64,000 nt of DNA. Origin: Pseudoalteromonas prydzensis (GTDB lineage: Bacteria; Pseudomonadota; Gammaproteobacteria; Enterobacterales; Alteromonadaceae). The DNA is taken from assembly GCF_001661495.1 (NCBI RefSeq), contig NZ_BDDT01000007.1, forward strand, positions 1 to 64,000, read 5' to 3'. How positions within the stretch are numbered: the first letter of the stretch is position 1; each line of letters begins with the position of its first letter. The notes beneath the pieces were generated by a model. The model did not search any database, had not been told where the DNA came from, and saw only the letters and a program-made list of their open reading frames with translations. Made by a program: the position numbers and the translations under genes. Positions 17,429-27,123 of this stretch are shown piece by piece.

Positions 17429-19339
17429 ATGAGTATTGAAATTAATGTACCAGATATCGGTGGCGATGAAGTTGAAGTAACCGAGATCTTAGTAAGCGTT
17501 GGTGACAAAGTTGAAGTTGACCAATCGCTACTAACCGTTGAAGGCGACAAAGCATCAATGGAAGTACCAGCTGCGCAAGCAGGTACTGTTAAAGAAATCA
17601 AAGTAAACGTGGGTGACACGGTTACTACGGGCTCTTTAGTATTCTTATTCGAAGGTGAAAGCGCTGGCGAAGAAAAAGCACCGGAAGCTGCGGCTAAATC
17701 TGAAGACGCAGCACCCGCTGCCTCTTCAGGTTCATCAACTAAAGAAGTTACTGTACCGGATATCGGCGATGATGAAGTTGAAGTGACCGAAGTGATGGTT
17801 GCTGTTGGCGATACTGTTGAAGAAGAGCAATCTATCTTAAACGTTGAAGGCGACAAAGCGGCAATGGAAGTACCAGCACCGTTTGCAGGGACTGTTAAAG
17901 AAATTAAAGTTGCCACTGGCGATAAAGTAAAAACAGGCTCGTTAGTGTTTGTTTTTGAAGTTGCCGGTGGTGAGTCTGCGCCAGCTAAAGCTGAGACCGC
18001 TCCAGCTGCTGAATCTGCGCCTGCACAAAGTGCTGCGCCGAGCAGTAAAGAAGTAAACGTACCAGATATCGGCGGTGATGAAGTTGAAGTCACTGAAGTC
18101 ATGGTTGCAGTAGGCGATAAGGTTGCAGAAGACCAATCAATCTTAAACGTTGAAGGCGACAAAGCGGCAATGGAAGTACCAGCGCCGTTTGCAGGCACAG
18201 TAAAAGAGATTAAAGTAGCCGCGGGCGATAAAGTATCGACCGGTTCACTTATCTTTGTATTTGAAGTTGAAGGTAGTGCACCTGCTGCATCAGCTGAAAA
18301 ATCAGCGCCTGCACCAGAAGCTAAAGCAGAAAAAACAGAGTCTGCTCCTACTTCACAAGCAGCACCTGAAAAAGCAAGTAATGAAAGCTTCGAAAACAAC
18401 AGTGCGTATGCTCATGCATCGCCAGTTGTACGTCGTTTAGCCCGTGAGTTTGGTATTAACCTTGCGAACGTTAAAGGTTCAGGGCGTAAAAACCGTGTTG
18501 TTAAAGAAGACGTGCAAAACTATGTGAAGAACTTAGTTAAGCAAGTTGAGTCTGGTCAGTTATCTGCTGGTAACGGCAATGCTGGCGGCGGTGAGCTTGG
18601 ATTAATTCCATGGCCAAAAGTTGATTTTGCTAAATTTGGTGAAATCGAAGAGAAGAAACTATCTCGCATTCAAAAGCTATCAGGTAAAAACTTACACCGT
18701 AACTGGGTGCAAATCCCACATGTTACCCAGTTTGATGAAGCTGATATCACCACGCTTGAAGAGTTCCGTAAAGAGCAAAATGCCCTTAGCGAGAAGAAAA
18801 AGCTAGGTGTTAAAATTACGCCACTGGTATTTGTAATGAAAGCAGCTGCAAAAGCATTAGCTGAGTTCCCAACATTTAACTCGTCGTTATCTGAAGATGG
18901 TGAAAGCTTAATCCTTAAAAAGTACATCAATATCGGTGTTGCAGTTGATACGCCAAACGGTTTAGTTGTACCAGTGTTTAAGGATGTAGATAAGAAAGGC
19001 ATCATTGAATTATCACGTGAACTGATGGAAGTATCGGTTAAAGCGCGTGACGGCAAACTAACATCGTCAGATATGCAAGGTGGCTGTTTTACTATCTCAA
19101 GCTTAGGTGGTATCGGTGGTACGGCATTTACCCCAATCGTAAATGCGCCAGAAGTGGCAATTTTAGGTGTATCTAAATCTGAAATGAAGCCGAAATGGAA
19201 TGGTAAAGAATTTGAGCCTAAATTAATGGTGCCACTTTCTATGTCATACGACCATAGGGTGATTGACGGTGCACTAGCGGCACGCTTTACTGTAACGCTT
19301 GCAAGTTACATGAGCGACATACGCCAGCTGGTCATGTAA
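17429..19339 (+). CDS. aceF: Pyruvate dehydrogenase E2, dihydrolipoamide acetyltransferase AceF
   Basis: This E2 core transfers the acetyl group from lipoamide to CoA. Its 636 residues contain three tandem lipoyl domains (about 1-80, 105-185 and 205-285), each with the lipoylated Lys in EGDKAS or EGDKAA, joined by Ala/Pro/Glu-rich linkers. A peripheral subunit-binding domain follows ([16 protein letters not shown], about 330-370). The catalytic domain ends in [10 protein letters not shown] with the active His. Domains 2 and 3 share a nearly identical stretch of DNA around the lipoyl lysine, which suggests recent duplication or gene conversion. A strong terminator follows. Confidence 0.97.
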   Translation: MSIEINVPDIGGDEVEVTEILVSVGDKVEVDQSLLTVEGDKASMEVPAAQAGTVKEIKVNVGDTVTTGSLVFLFEGESAGEEKAPEAAAKSEDAAPAASSGSSTKEVTVPDIGDDEVEVTEVMVAVGDTVEEEQSILNVEGDKAAMEVPAPFAGTVKEIKVATGDKVKTGSLVFVFEVAGGESAPAKAETAPAAESAPAQSAAPSSKEVNVPDIGGDEVEVTEVMVAVGDKVAEDQSILNVEGDKAAMEVPAPFAGTVKEIKVAAGDKVSTGSLIFVFEVEGSAPAASAEKSAPAPEAKAEKTESAPTSQAAPEKASNESFENNSAYAHASPVVRRLAREFGINLANVKGSGRKNRVVKEDVQNYVKNLVKQVESGQLSAGNGNAGGGELGLIPWPKVDFAKFGEIEEKKLSRIQKLSGKNLHRNWVQIPHVTQFDEADITTLEEFRKEQNALSEKKKLGVKITPLVFVMKAAAKALAEFPTFNSSLSEDGESLILKKYINIGVAVDTPNGLVVPVFKDVDKKGIIELSRELMEVSVKARDGKLTSSDMQGGCFTISSLGGIGGTAFTPIVNAPEVAILGVSKSEMKPKWNGKEFEPKLMVPLSMSYDHRVIDGALAARFTVTLASYMSDIRQLVM

Positions 19340-19353
19340 AAATAAATAGAATC

Positions 19354-19387
19354 AAATCCCAGCCAGTTGTTTTTTGCTGGGATTTTT
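19354..19387 (+). terminator. Intrinsic terminator after aceF
   Basis: AAATCCCAGC pairs with GCTGGGATTT (10 bp) around a 12-nt loop and is followed by TT. It lies between aceF and lpdA, so lpdA transcription needs read-through or its own promoter in the remaining ~105 bases. Confidence 0.8.
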
Positions 19388-19493
19388 ACCATTTGCAATG
19401 ATACAATCTTTGCACAAATGCCCTTTCTGCCTTGCAGAAACATGGCAGTTAAACTTTAGGGCAGTGTCCCGTTCAAACAATTAAGGTAAAAGC

Positions 19494-20921
19494 ATGAGCA
19501 ACGAATTAAAAACTCAAGTTGTTATACTAGGCGGTGGTCCTGGTGGTTATTCTGCGGCTTTCCGTGCTGCTGACTTGGGCTTAGAAGTTACACTAGTAGA
19601 ATCTCGCGACACATTAGGCGGTGTATGTCTTAATGTGGGTTGTATCCCTTCAAAAGCACTTTTACACGTAGCTAAAGTAATTGATGACGCTGCTGAAATG
19701 TCATCTCATGGTGTTACTTTTGGCGCACCACAAATTGACTTAGACAAAATCCGTGATTGGAAAGAGTCTGTAATTGGTCAGTTAACTGGCGGCCTAGACG
19801 GCATGGCTAAAATGCGTAAAGTTAAAGTGGTTTACGGTTACGGTAAATTCACTGGCAGCAACACCCTTGATGTTGAAGGCGCAGACGGCAAAACAACAAT
19901 TACCTTTGATAATGCAATTATCGCAGCAGGTTCGCAACCAGTTAACTTACCTTTCATCCCAGAAGATGACCGTGTAATTGACTCAACTGGCGCGCTTGAG
20001 CTTAAAGACGTACCAGAAAAACTACTTGTATTAGGTGGTGGTATTATCGGTCTTGAGATGGGTACTGTGTACCGTGCGCTTGGTTCTGCAATCGACGTAG
20101 TTGAATTTGCTGACCAACTAGTACCAGCGGCTGATAAAGACGTTATCAAGATTTATCAAAAATACGTGAGCAAAAAGTTCAATGTAATGCTTTCTACTAA
20201 AGTGACAGGCGTTGAAGCAAAAGACGACGGCCTATATGTAACGTTTGAAGGTAAAAATGCACCGGCTGAACCAGTACGTTATGACAAAGTACTTGTTGCT
20301 GTTGGTCGTACACCAAACGGTAAACTACTTGATGCAGACAAAGCAGGTGTTAACGTTGATGAGCGTGGCTTTATCAATGTTGATAAGCAACTTAAAACAA
20401 ATGTTGATCACATCTTCGCGATTGGTGACATTGTTGGTCAACCTATGCTTGCACACAAAGCGGTTCATGAAGCACACGTTGCTGCTGAAGTTATCTCAGG
20501 TCAAAAACACTTCTTTGACCCTAAATGCATTCCTTCAATCGCGTATACTGATCCAGAAATCGCTTGGGTTGGTGTAACTGAGAAAGAAGCAAAAGAGCAA
20601 GGCTTAAGCATCGAAACTGCGGTATTCCCGTGGGCTGCATCAGGTCGTGCAATTGCATCTGCTCGTACTGAAGGTCAAACTAAACTTATCTTTGATAAAG
20701 AAAGTGGCCGTGTTATCGGTGGCGCTATGGTTGGTATCAACGCAGGCGAAATGCTGGGTGAAATCGGTCTAGCGGTTGAAATGGGCGCAGATGGCGAAGA
20801 CTTAGCGCTTACTATTCACGCTCACCCAACATTGAACGAATCAATCGGCCTTGCAGCTGAAATCTTTGAAGGTTCGATCACTGATTTACCAAACAAAAAA
20901 GCAGTTAAAAAGAAGAAGTAA
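19494..20921 (+). CDS. lpdA: Dihydrolipoyl dehydrogenase LpdA (E3)
   Basis: This FAD flavoenzyme reoxidises dihydrolipoamide of the pyruvate, 2-oxoglutarate and glycine-cleavage complexes with NAD+. Its 475 residues match E. coli Lpd (474). It has the FAD-binding GGGPGGY (13-19), the redox disulfide C45/C50 in GGVCLNVGCIPSK, the NAD-binding GGGIIGLEMG, and the C-terminal HAHPTLNES with the catalytic His. AAGGT precedes the ATG. An intrinsic terminator separates it from aceF, allowing separate expression for its shared role. Confidence 0.97.
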   Translation: MSNELKTQVVILGGGPGGYSAAFRAADLGLEVTLVESRDTLGGVCLNVGCIPSKALLHVAKVIDDAAEMSSHGVTFGAPQIDLDKIRDWKESVIGQLTGGLDGMAKMRKVKVVYGYGKFTGSNTLDVEGADGKTTITFDNAIIAAGSQPVNLPFIPEDDRVIDSTGALELKDVPEKLLVLGGGIIGLEMGTVYRALGSAIDVVEFADQLVPAADKDVIKIYQKYVSKKFNVMLSTKVTGVEAKDDGLYVTFEGKNAPAEPVRYDKVLVAVGRTPNGKLLDADKAGVNVDERGFINVDKQLKTNVDHIFAIGDIVGQPMLAHKAVHEAHVAAEVISGQKHFFDPKCIPSIAYTDPEIAWVGVTEKEAKEQGLSIETAVFPWAASGRAIASARTEGQTKLIFDKESGRVIGGAMVGINAGEMLGEIGLAVEMGADGEDLALTIHAHPTLNESIGLAAEIFEGSITDLPNKKAVKKKK

Positions 20922-20941
20922 GTTCTTTTAGTTAATTGTTT

Positions 20942-20970
20942 AAAAACCCAAGCCTAGGCTTGGGTTTTTT
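20942..20970 (+). terminator. Strong intrinsic terminator after lpdA
   Basis: This is a near-perfect palindrome: AAAAACCCAAGCC pairs with GGCTTGGGTTTTT around TA, followed by a T-run, 20 bases after the lpdA stop. Confidence 0.93.
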
Positions 20971-20975
20971 GTTTT

Positions 20976-21402
20976 GTAGGCGCGGGTGTGTAATATGTAA
21001 TACCTTGTAGGCGCGGGTTTACCCCGCGCAATTAGATTAAAGTTCGTTTAGTGATTAATTCACCACCGAGAACACAGAGAAGAAATAAGTGATTTTTTAA
21101 TTTGGTTTCTCTGTGTAGCGCGCAGCGCCTTTGTGCCCTCAGTGGTAAATAATGGGCTTTATCGCGAGGTAAACTCGCTGCTACCAATACGTAGGCGTGG
21201 GTTTACCCTGCGCAAATAGATTAAAGTTATTTCAGTGATTAATTCACCACCGAGAACACAGAGAAGAAATAAGTGATTTTTTACTTTGGTTTCTCTGTGT
21301 AGCGCGAAGCGCCTTTGTGCCCTCAGTGGTAAATAATGGGCTTTATCGCGAGGTAAACTCGCTGCTACCAATACGTAGGCGTGGGTTTACCCTGCGCAAA
21401 TG
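20976..21402. repeat. Composite intergenic repeat, copies D/E: 184-bp tandem duplication
   Basis: The unit GTAGGCG(C/T)GGGTTTACCC ... GCTGCTACCAATAC repeats at 21007, 21191 and 21375, a period of 184 bp, giving two full units and a short third. Each unit holds the mini-hairpins and the complete large palindrome (CACCACCGAG ... CACAGAGAA / TTCTCTGTG ... CTCAGTGGT), with the insert TAGCGCG(C/A)AGCGCC on the right arm only. The two units differ at a handful of bases. No gene is supported; a 70-codon frame inside (21159-21371) is repeat sequence. Confidence 0.92.
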
Positions 21403-21454
21403 TGTTATAATATCCGCCGAACAAATTTAGGTACTATTTTAGGTAATAAACCAC

Positions 21455-22144
21455 GTGAATAAACGATCTTCTAATTCAGTACTTACTTTGCGTGCTCAGC
21501 AAATTAGCGAATCTCGTCGTGAGTTTAATGCCCGAGGTGGCAAAATGGATCGCTGTGAGCAATGCTTAATTGCAAAACATTATTGTATTTGTGACGGCGT
21601 AGAGCAGGCTGAGTGCGATGCCGCGGTTTGTATGTTGATGTACCATAATGAAAGCTTTAAACCTTCTAATACAGGGCGCTTGATTGCAGAAATAGTCCCT
21701 GATAACCATGCTTTCCGCTGGGACAGAACCGAGCCTGATGCAAAGCTATTAGCGTTATTGAGCGACCCACAATATCAGCCTATGGTGATTTTTCCTGCCA
21801 CGGATGTTGAAGATGCCACGCGTGTAATAACCGAAGTGCAAACCCAGCCAAATAAACGCCCCTTGTTTATCTTTTTAGATGGCACATGGCGTGAAGCGAA
21901 AAAAATGATCCGCAAAAGTCCTTATCTTGATAGTTTGCCAGTGCTGTCGATCACCGCTGAAAAACTCTCAGATTATCGCTTGCGCGTTGCACCGCATGCC
22001 CATCAACTTGGCACCGCTGAAGTGGCAATTATGGTGTTAGCGCTGGCAGGGGAGACTGATGCCGCAACAAAGCTTGAGCAGCATTTTATGAAATTTCGCG
22101 ATGCGTATTTATTAGGCAAGCGCAATAAAGGCAGACCCGAGTAA
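21455..22144 (+). CDS. tapT: tRNA-uridine aminocarboxypropyltransferase TapT (YfiP, DTW domain)
   Basis: This DTW-domain enzyme transfers the 3-amino-3-carboxypropyl group of S-adenosylmethionine to U47 of tRNAs (acp3U), improving thermal stability. Its 229 residues carry an N-terminal cysteine cluster (CEQCLIAKHYCIC) and the DTW signature as LDGTWREAKKM. A later motif, YRLRVAPHAHQLGTAEVA, is typical of the family. The first ATG is not at 21455: the annotated start there is GTG, preceded by a weak ribosome-binding site, and a later in-frame ATG (MDRCEQC, residue 31) is a possible alternative. Confidence 0.85.
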   Translation: MNKRSSNSVLTLRAQQISESRREFNARGGKMDRCEQCLIAKHYCICDGVEQAECDAAVCMLMYHNESFKPSNTGRLIAEIVPDNHAFRWDRTEPDAKLLALLSDPQYQPMVIFPATDVEDATRVITEVQTQPNKRPLFIFLDGTWREAKKMIRKSPYLDSLPVLSITAEKLSDYRLRVAPHAHQLGTAEVAIMVLALAGETDAATKLEQHFMKFRDAYLLGKRNKGRPE

Positions 22145-22159
22145 CTCGGTTTTGCCGCG

Positions 22160-22372
22160 TAATTATATTTATTCACAAAGAGGTTAAGAGACGCTGCGTT
22201 TTTTCTTCTCTGTGTAGCGCGAAGCGCCTCCTGCCATTATATGGAAAAATAGGTTTGTCGCCATAAATGACGACCTACAGGAGCACGGTGCTTACATTAC
22301 TTGTAGGCGAGTGGCTTGTCACCGCGAAAGTAATCTCATTGTCGCGAGGTAAACTTGCTACAAACTCATATC
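22160..22372. repeat. Composite intergenic repeat, copy F (degenerate)
   Basis: This fragment follows tapT and contains TTCTCTGTGTAGCGCGAAGCGCC from the large palindrome's right arm. It continues with AATAGGTTTGTCG, a local duplicated GTAGGCGAG/ACGACCTAC segment and CGCGAGGTAAACTTGCTAC of the mini-hairpin module. The order is kept but the arms are broken. No ORF is supported. Confidence 0.65.
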
Positions 22373-22384
22373 CTGCACGGCAAT

Positions 22385-22422
22385 AAAAAAGCGCGCTGTA
22401 AGTTAATACACCGCGCTTTTTT
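22385..22422. terminator. Bidirectional terminator between tapT and rapA
   Basis: AAAAAAGCGCG and CGCGCTTTTTT form an 11-bp stem with a 16-nt loop. A/T runs on both sides let it work for the convergent genes tapT (+) and rapA (-). Confidence 0.88.
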
Positions 22423-22466
22423 AAACTTAAAACTTACCGCTTATAACTTAAAGCTCAGCTCCCAAA

Positions 22467-25361
22467 TCAATGCGATACCACAATTAAGCGAATTGCATCT
22501 AACTGCAACTGTGCTTTGCCGATATAACTTGTCAGCTCGGTGCGTTGCTTGTCGTAGAAGGTTAGCTCTTCTTCACGGATATTAGGGTTGATCTGTTTCA
22601 GCGCAGCTAAACGTGCTTGCTCTTCACTGAGTGATTGTTGCATTTGCTCAAGTGCTGCGGCTCTAATCACCTCTAGCTTAGTTTGTGCCATATCTTGGGC
22701 TGTTTTAAGCATTGGATGAATCGCACTTTGTAATGCGCCTGCTAGTTTACTTGCTGTTTGACGGCCTACCGCTGAAAGCTGCTGGTTAAAGCCATCAAAT
22801 CCGACGTTATCAGCTAAGTTGTTGCTGGCTTTATCTAATAAAATACGAATTGGCGTCGGTGGTAAAAAGCGGCCTACTTGCAATGCTTTTGGTGCCATGG
22901 CTGCCGCTACGTAAATTAGCTCAACAAAGAAGGTACCCGGCGGTAACTTTTTGTTTTTAAGCAGTGCGACCGAGGCGGTTCCAAAATCATCATCGCAAAT
23001 CATGTCTAAAGTGCCTTGCACCATAGGGTGATCCCAGCTAATAAAATGAACATCTTCTTGGGCAAGCGCTGTATCACGGTCAAACGTAACTGTCATACCG
23101 TCGTCTTTTAAGCTTGGGAATGATGGGTTTAACATATGCTCAGTCGGTTTTAAGATAATGGTATTTTCACCTTTATCTTCTTGGCTAACACCGAAGGTAT
23201 CAAACACGTTGATCATATAGCTTGGCAGTTCAAACTGGTTGTCTAATTTTTCAATATCGACAACCAGCGAGTCAGCTGCGCCTTGGCCCGATGAGTGTAA
23301 TTCAAGTAATCGGTCACGCCCACTTTCCATTTGCTTACGCAGTACGGCATTTTGTTTGGCAACTTGCTCTAGTAATGGCTCTAACTCGTCTTCATCACAG
23401 TTATGCGCAGCAATAAACTCAAGCAGCTCATCTTTGAACTCTTTATATAATAATTGGCCGGTACTAGAGGTGGTTTCAAAGGCGTCTAAGCCTTCGTTAT
23501 ACCAACGTAGTAACACTTCTTGGGCGTTGTTTTCAAAGTACGGCACATGAATATTGATATCTTGAGTTTGGCCAATACGGTCAAGGCGGCCAATACGTTG
23601 TTCAAGTAAATCAGGGTTCAATGGTAAATCAAATAACACTAAGTGATGCGCAAACTGGAAGTTACGACCCTCAGAGCCAATTTCAGAACACAGTAATATT
23701 TGTGCGTTGTCGTACTCGTCAGCAAAAAACGCAGCTGCACGGTCACGTTCAATAATCGTCATCCCTTCGTGGAAAACAGACGCTTTAATTGCTTCACGCT
23801 CACGTAAGATTTGCTCAAGGCTGATTGCGGTTTCTGCTTTGGCACAGATCAGCAGCACTTTTTCGCGTTTTAGAGTTTTTAGGGTGTCGATCAACCAATC
23901 AACACGCGGATCAAATTGTCCCCAACTGGCGCTTTCGCCTTCAAATTCTTGGAAAATCTTTTCAGGGAATAGGGCACGTTGCGCGCTCAGCTCTGCATTT
24001 TGAATGCCGCTCATATTACCTAACACTGAAATGGCTGTTTTATATTGCTTTGGCATTGCCATAGGGTAAGCATGTAATTTGCGGCTAGGGTAGCCATCAA
24101 TGCCGCTACGGCTATTTCTAAATAAAATACGACCTGTGCCATGGCGATCTAATAACATGGCTAAGATTTCTTTACGGGCCGCAGTATCGCCATTTTGTGC
24201 TTGTTCAAGCACTGTGGTGATATCGGTTTCTTTTAATAGCTCAATCAGCGTGGCTTTGGCGCTGTCATCCAGTGCTTGCTGTTGCAGTAATTGATTGGCC
24301 GCCTCTGCCACATGCTTATAATTACTTTCTTCTGCCACAAAGGCGTCGTAATCGTAAAAGCGATCAGGGTCGAGTAATTGTAGGCGTGCAAAGTGACTAC
24401 GGTGACCAAGTTGATCAGGCGTTGCAGTAAGTAATATTAGGCCTGGAATATCTTGGCTCAGTTCAGCCATTCGTTGATACTCAGTGCTTGGTTTGCCGTT
24501 ATTGATACTTAAATGATGCGCTTCATCAACAATCAGTAAGTCCCAATCAGCCATGGTGGCTTGCTCAAACCAGCGTTTTTTCTTGGTCAAAAACTCAAGG
24601 CTGGTAAGCACTAATTGTTCGGTGTCGAACACATTAGGTGAATCAGCAAAAGCTTCATCGCAGCGCTCTTCATCAAAAATTGAGAAGTGTAAATTAAAGC
24701 GGCGCAGCATTTCTACCAACCATTGGTGCTGAAGATTTTCAGGCACCACAATCAGTACACGACTGGCACGGCCACTGATAATTTGTTGATGTAAAATCAT
24801 CCCCGCTTCAATGGTTTTACCAAGGCCTACTTCATCAGAAAGTAATACGCGTGGCGCAAAACGTTTACCCACTTCTTGCGCAATATAAAGCTGATGCGGA
24901 ATTAAACTTGCGCGCTGACCAATCAAGCCTTTAATTGGCGATTGCTCACGCTCAAACTGATGTTGCCATGTTTGATAGCGTAAGGTGTAGCGGTCAAAAC
25001 GATCTACTTGGCCGGCAAATAAGCGGTCTTGTGGTTTATTAAATTTAATAAAGTGATCTAAAAAGGTTTCTTTTAATTGTGCTTGTTCGCCGTTATCAAC
25101 ACGGGTGCCATGATAACAAAGAAGTTCGCCTATCGTTTCAATTGACTCGACTGTAAGTTCCCATTCTTCAACGCTTTTGATCACATCGCCTGGATTAAAT
25201 GCCACACGAGTAACCGGTGCTTCTAGCATTGAATAAACACGGTTTTCGCCACTGGCGGGAAATAAAATGCTGACCTGACGGCCTTCAAGGGCAACCACTG
25301 TGCCTAATCCTAAATCTGACTCTGTATCACTGATCCAACGCTGACCTAAGGAAAAATTCAT
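22467..25361 (-). CDS. rapA: RNA polymerase-associated ATPase RapA (HepA)
   Basis: This Swi2/Snf2-family ATPase binds RNA polymerase and promotes its recycling. Its 964 residues match E. coli RapA (968). N-terminal Tudor-like domains (1-110) precede the helicase core: the motif I DEVGLGKT is at 176-183 and the DEAH box at 279-282, and lobe 2 contains LLCSEIGSEGRNFQFAHHLVLFDLPLNPDLLEQRIGRLDRIGQ. A long C-terminal region binds the polymerase. It is transcribed alone, convergent with tapT and divergent from the PhoH-like gene. Confidence 0.96.
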   Translation of the reverse strand: MNFSLGQRWISDTESDLGLGTVVALEGRQVSILFPASGENRVYSMLEAPVTRVAFNPGDVIKSVEEWELTVESIETIGELLCYHGTRVDNGEQAQLKETFLDHFIKFNKPQDRLFAGQVDRFDRYTLRYQTWQHQFEREQSPIKGLIGQRASLIPHQLYIAQEVGKRFAPRVLLSDEVGLGKTIEAGMILHQQIISGRASRVLIVVPENLQHQWLVEMLRRFNLHFSIFDEERCDEAFADSPNVFDTEQLVLTSLEFLTKKKRWFEQATMADWDLLIVDEAHHLSINNGKPSTEYQRMAELSQDIPGLILLTATPDQLGHRSHFARLQLLDPDRFYDYDAFVAEESNYKHVAEAANQLLQQQALDDSAKATLIELLKETDITTVLEQAQNGDTAARKEILAMLLDRHGTGRILFRNSRSGIDGYPSRKLHAYPMAMPKQYKTAISVLGNMSGIQNAELSAQRALFPEKIFQEFEGESASWGQFDPRVDWLIDTLKTLKREKVLLICAKAETAISLEQILREREAIKASVFHEGMTIIERDRAAAFFADEYDNAQILLCSEIGSEGRNFQFAHHLVLFDLPLNPDLLEQRIGRLDRIGQTQDINIHVPYFENNAQEVLLRWYNEGLDAFETTSSTGQLLYKEFKDELLEFIAAHNCDEDELEPLLEQVAKQNAVLRKQMESGRDRLLELHSSGQGAADSLVVDIEKLDNQFELPSYMINVFDTFGVSQEDKGENTIILKPTEHMLNPSFPSLKDDGMTVTFDRDTALAQEDVHFISWDHPMVQGTLDMICDDDFGTASVALLKNKKLPPGTFFVELIYVAAAMAPKALQVGRFLPPTPIRILLDKASNNLADNVGFDGFNQQLSAVGRQTASKLAGALQSAIHPMLKTAQDMAQTKLEVIRAAALEQMQQSLSEEQARLAALKQINPNIREEELTFYDKQRTELTSYIGKAQLQLDAIRLIVVSH

Positions 25362-25518
25362 GTATGTCTCGTCTATGAAGAAAAAGGCGGCTATGTTACC
25401 TGTTAGCTAACACCACTGCAAGGTGCGAACTAGCTCACTTTTAATTAATTTAGCAACTGTGAATTATTCCTATTTAAGCGCAGGCTTCAGGGGATTAATT
25501 CAAAACAAAAAAAGGTTT

Positions 25519-25541
25519 GTCATAAAACAGACTTTTATGAC
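25519..25541. promoter_or_regulatory. Perfect palindrome upstream of the phoH-like gene (Pho-box-like)
   Basis: GTCATAAAA-CAGAC-TTTTATGAC is an exact 9-bp inverted repeat. Each strand reads TGTCATAAAA, matching the first half of the PhoB box (CTGTCAT-A/T4-CTGTCAT). The second direct half-site is poor, and the dyad symmetry is not typical of Pho boxes. It lies about 120 bp before the PIN-PhoH start codon, in the gap shared with rapA. Confidence 0.4.
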
Positions 25542-25585
25542 ATCTAAGCTAAACTTAGAATATACCTTAATAATTAAATTTTTCA

Positions 25586-25603
25586 GGGTGACAACTTTCA
25601 CCC
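25586..25603. promoter_or_regulatory. Inverted repeat GGGTGA-N6-TCACCC
   Basis: This exact 6-bp dyad is followed by GTTTTATTT, about 57 bases before the PIN-PhoH start codon. It could be an operator, or a weak terminator/attenuator on the plus strand. Confidence 0.35.
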
Positions 25604-25659
25604 GTTTTATTTAATTAGTTTGGTATAGCATAAAAATCATAAAACGTAAGGAAAGTGCT

Positions 25660-27057
25660 ATGGAAAAAGCTTCGAACCTTGATAGTAAAATGTATGTGCT
25701 AGATACCAATGTATTACTCCACGAGCCCCTCGCTTATTTATCTTTCCAAGAACACGACGTAGTGATCCCTATGACAGTTTTAGAGGAACTGGATCATATT
25801 AAAGACCGAAAACACGATGTGAGTCGCGATGCCCGTGTGGCTATTCGTGGTTTGGATGAAGTACTCAAAGACGCTAGCCCTGAACAAATGCTGCAAGGGG
25901 TAGCATTACCTAGTAATAAAAAGGCTAAAGCGTCATCCGCAGGCACTTTAATCATTGTTAACGATCATTTATTCGCTGATTCAATTTCTGGTTTACCGGG
26001 TAATGAAAACGACCACCGTATTATTAACTGCGCCGTACATTTACAAAAGCAACACCCGCACTGCAAGGTCGTGCTAGTAACTAAAGACATCAACATGCGT
26101 TTAAAAGCAAAAGGCGCAGGACTTAAGTTTGTTGAAGATTATCGTACTGATCAATTAATCGATGATATTGCGTTACTTAGTAGCGGCTATAAAAAAATAG
26201 AGGGTGACTTTTGGCAACATGTAGGGGAATGCGAGACCGAGCAACATGGCCGTGATACGTTTCATAAAGTGGCAAAGAGCTTGATCCCCGATGTATTTAG
26301 TAACGAATATTTACTGGACGACAGCGGCCACTTTGCGGCAAGAGTAAAGTCGTATGATGAGCAACATATTATGCTCAAAGATATCGGCGTTGAACGGCTT
26401 ATGCATCAATCTGCATGGGGAGTAAAACCAAAAAATATCTACCAAGGCATGGCAATGGATGCGTTACTTGATACCGGCATTGAATTAGTTATTTTAACTG
26501 GCCCCGCAGGCTGTGGTAAAACATTACTCGCGCTTGCCTGCGCCCTAGAAATGGTGGTTGAAAAAGGCATTTACGATAAGGTAATCGTCACCCGAAACAC
26601 CCCTGAAATAGCTGAATCAATTGGTTTTTTACCAGGTACCGAAGAGGAAAAAATGGCGCCGTGGTTAGCGGCGATCACCGATACCTTAGAGGTATTACAC
26701 AAAGGCGACGAAAATCCTATTTCAAGCCGTAACTATATTATGGAAAAGGCCAACATACAGTTTAAATCGGTGAACTTTATGCGTGGTCGCAGCATTCAAA
26801 ATGCGGTGGTGATTTTAGATGAAAGCCAAAACTTAACCGCCTCGCAGCTAAAAACCATTATTACCCGTTGTGGCGAAGGCACAAAGTTGATTTGCTCGGG
26901 TAACCTTGCGCAAATAGACAGTAACTATTTAACCCCAGTGACATCTGGATTAACCTATATTGTGGAGCGCTTTAAAGATTTCGAAGGCAGTGCCACGGTG
27001 AATTTAAATGGCGTAGTAAGAAGTCGATTAGCTTCGTTTGCGGAGGAAAATTTATAG
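25660..27057 (+). CDS. PIN-PhoH fusion ATPase/ribonuclease (PhoH2-type)
   Basis: This 465-residue protein has an N-terminal PIN nuclease domain (about 10-150; Asp in YVLDTNVLL and the acidic EELDHIKD) fused to a PhoH P-loop ATPase. Walker A is GPAGCGKT at 281-288 and Walker B is VVILDESQN. PhoH2 proteins of this layout have been shown to unwind and cleave RNA; in Alteromonadales and Pseudomonas the gene is common but its physiological role is little known. It lacks an adjacent antitoxin gene such as the actinobacterial phoAT. AAGGAAAG precedes the ATG. Confidence 0.9.
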   Translation: MEKASNLDSKMYVLDTNVLLHEPLAYLSFQEHDVVIPMTVLEELDHIKDRKHDVSRDARVAIRGLDEVLKDASPEQMLQGVALPSNKKAKASSAGTLIIVNDHLFADSISGLPGNENDHRIINCAVHLQKQHPHCKVVLVTKDINMRLKAKGAGLKFVEDYRTDQLIDDIALLSSGYKKIEGDFWQHVGECETEQHGRDTFHKVAKSLIPDVFSNEYLLDDSGHFAARVKSYDEQHIMLKDIGVERLMHQSAWGVKPKNIYQGMAMDALLDTGIELVILTGPAGCGKTLLALACALEMVVEKGIYDKVIVTRNTPEIAESIGFLPGTEEEKMAPWLAAITDTLEVLHKGDENPISSRNYIMEKANIQFKSVNFMRGRSIQNAVVILDESQNLTASQLKTIITRCGEGTKLICSGNLAQIDSNYLTPVTSGLTYIVERFKDFEGSATVNLNGVVRSRLASFAEENL

Positions 27058-27063
27058 CTTGCG

Positions 27064-27119
27064 CAGTCTCGCTTGGCTCGCTAACCTTGTTCACAAGTTT
27101 AGCGCCGAGCAACGGACTG
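27064..27119 (+). promoter_or_regulatory. Long imperfect stem-loop before the hybrid kinase start
   Basis: CAGTC, GGCTCG and CTAACCTTGT pair with ACAAGTTTAG, CGAGC and GACTG across a TC loop, with two bulges. It fills the 66-bp gap between the PIN-PhoH stop and the TTG start of the kinase, and includes the only purine-rich stretch (CGGAC) that could act as its ribosome-binding site. There is no T-run. An effect on translation or mRNA processing is inference. Confidence 0.45.
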
Positions 27120-27123
27120 TAGA

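Noticed and set aside
17398..18399. A 333-codon minus-strand open frame across aceF
   Set aside because: It is antisense to the lipoyl domains and linkers of aceF. Its Ser/Ala/Thr-rich repetitive translation is the mirror of the Ala/Pro/Glu-rich repeats, with no start signal.
21159..21371. A 70-codon minus-strand ORF in the lpdA-tapT gap
   Set aside because: It lies wholly within the 184-bp duplicated repeat and has no ribosome-binding site. A shadow of structured repeat DNA.
22185..22372. Small RNA or protein gene after tapT
   Set aside because: The hairpins match degenerate composite repeat modules, and no promoter or conserved frame is evident.
23707..24294. Several plus-strand ORFs of 60-100 codons inside rapA
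   Set aside because: They overlap the conserved RapA helicase domain antisense and have no ribosome-binding sites.
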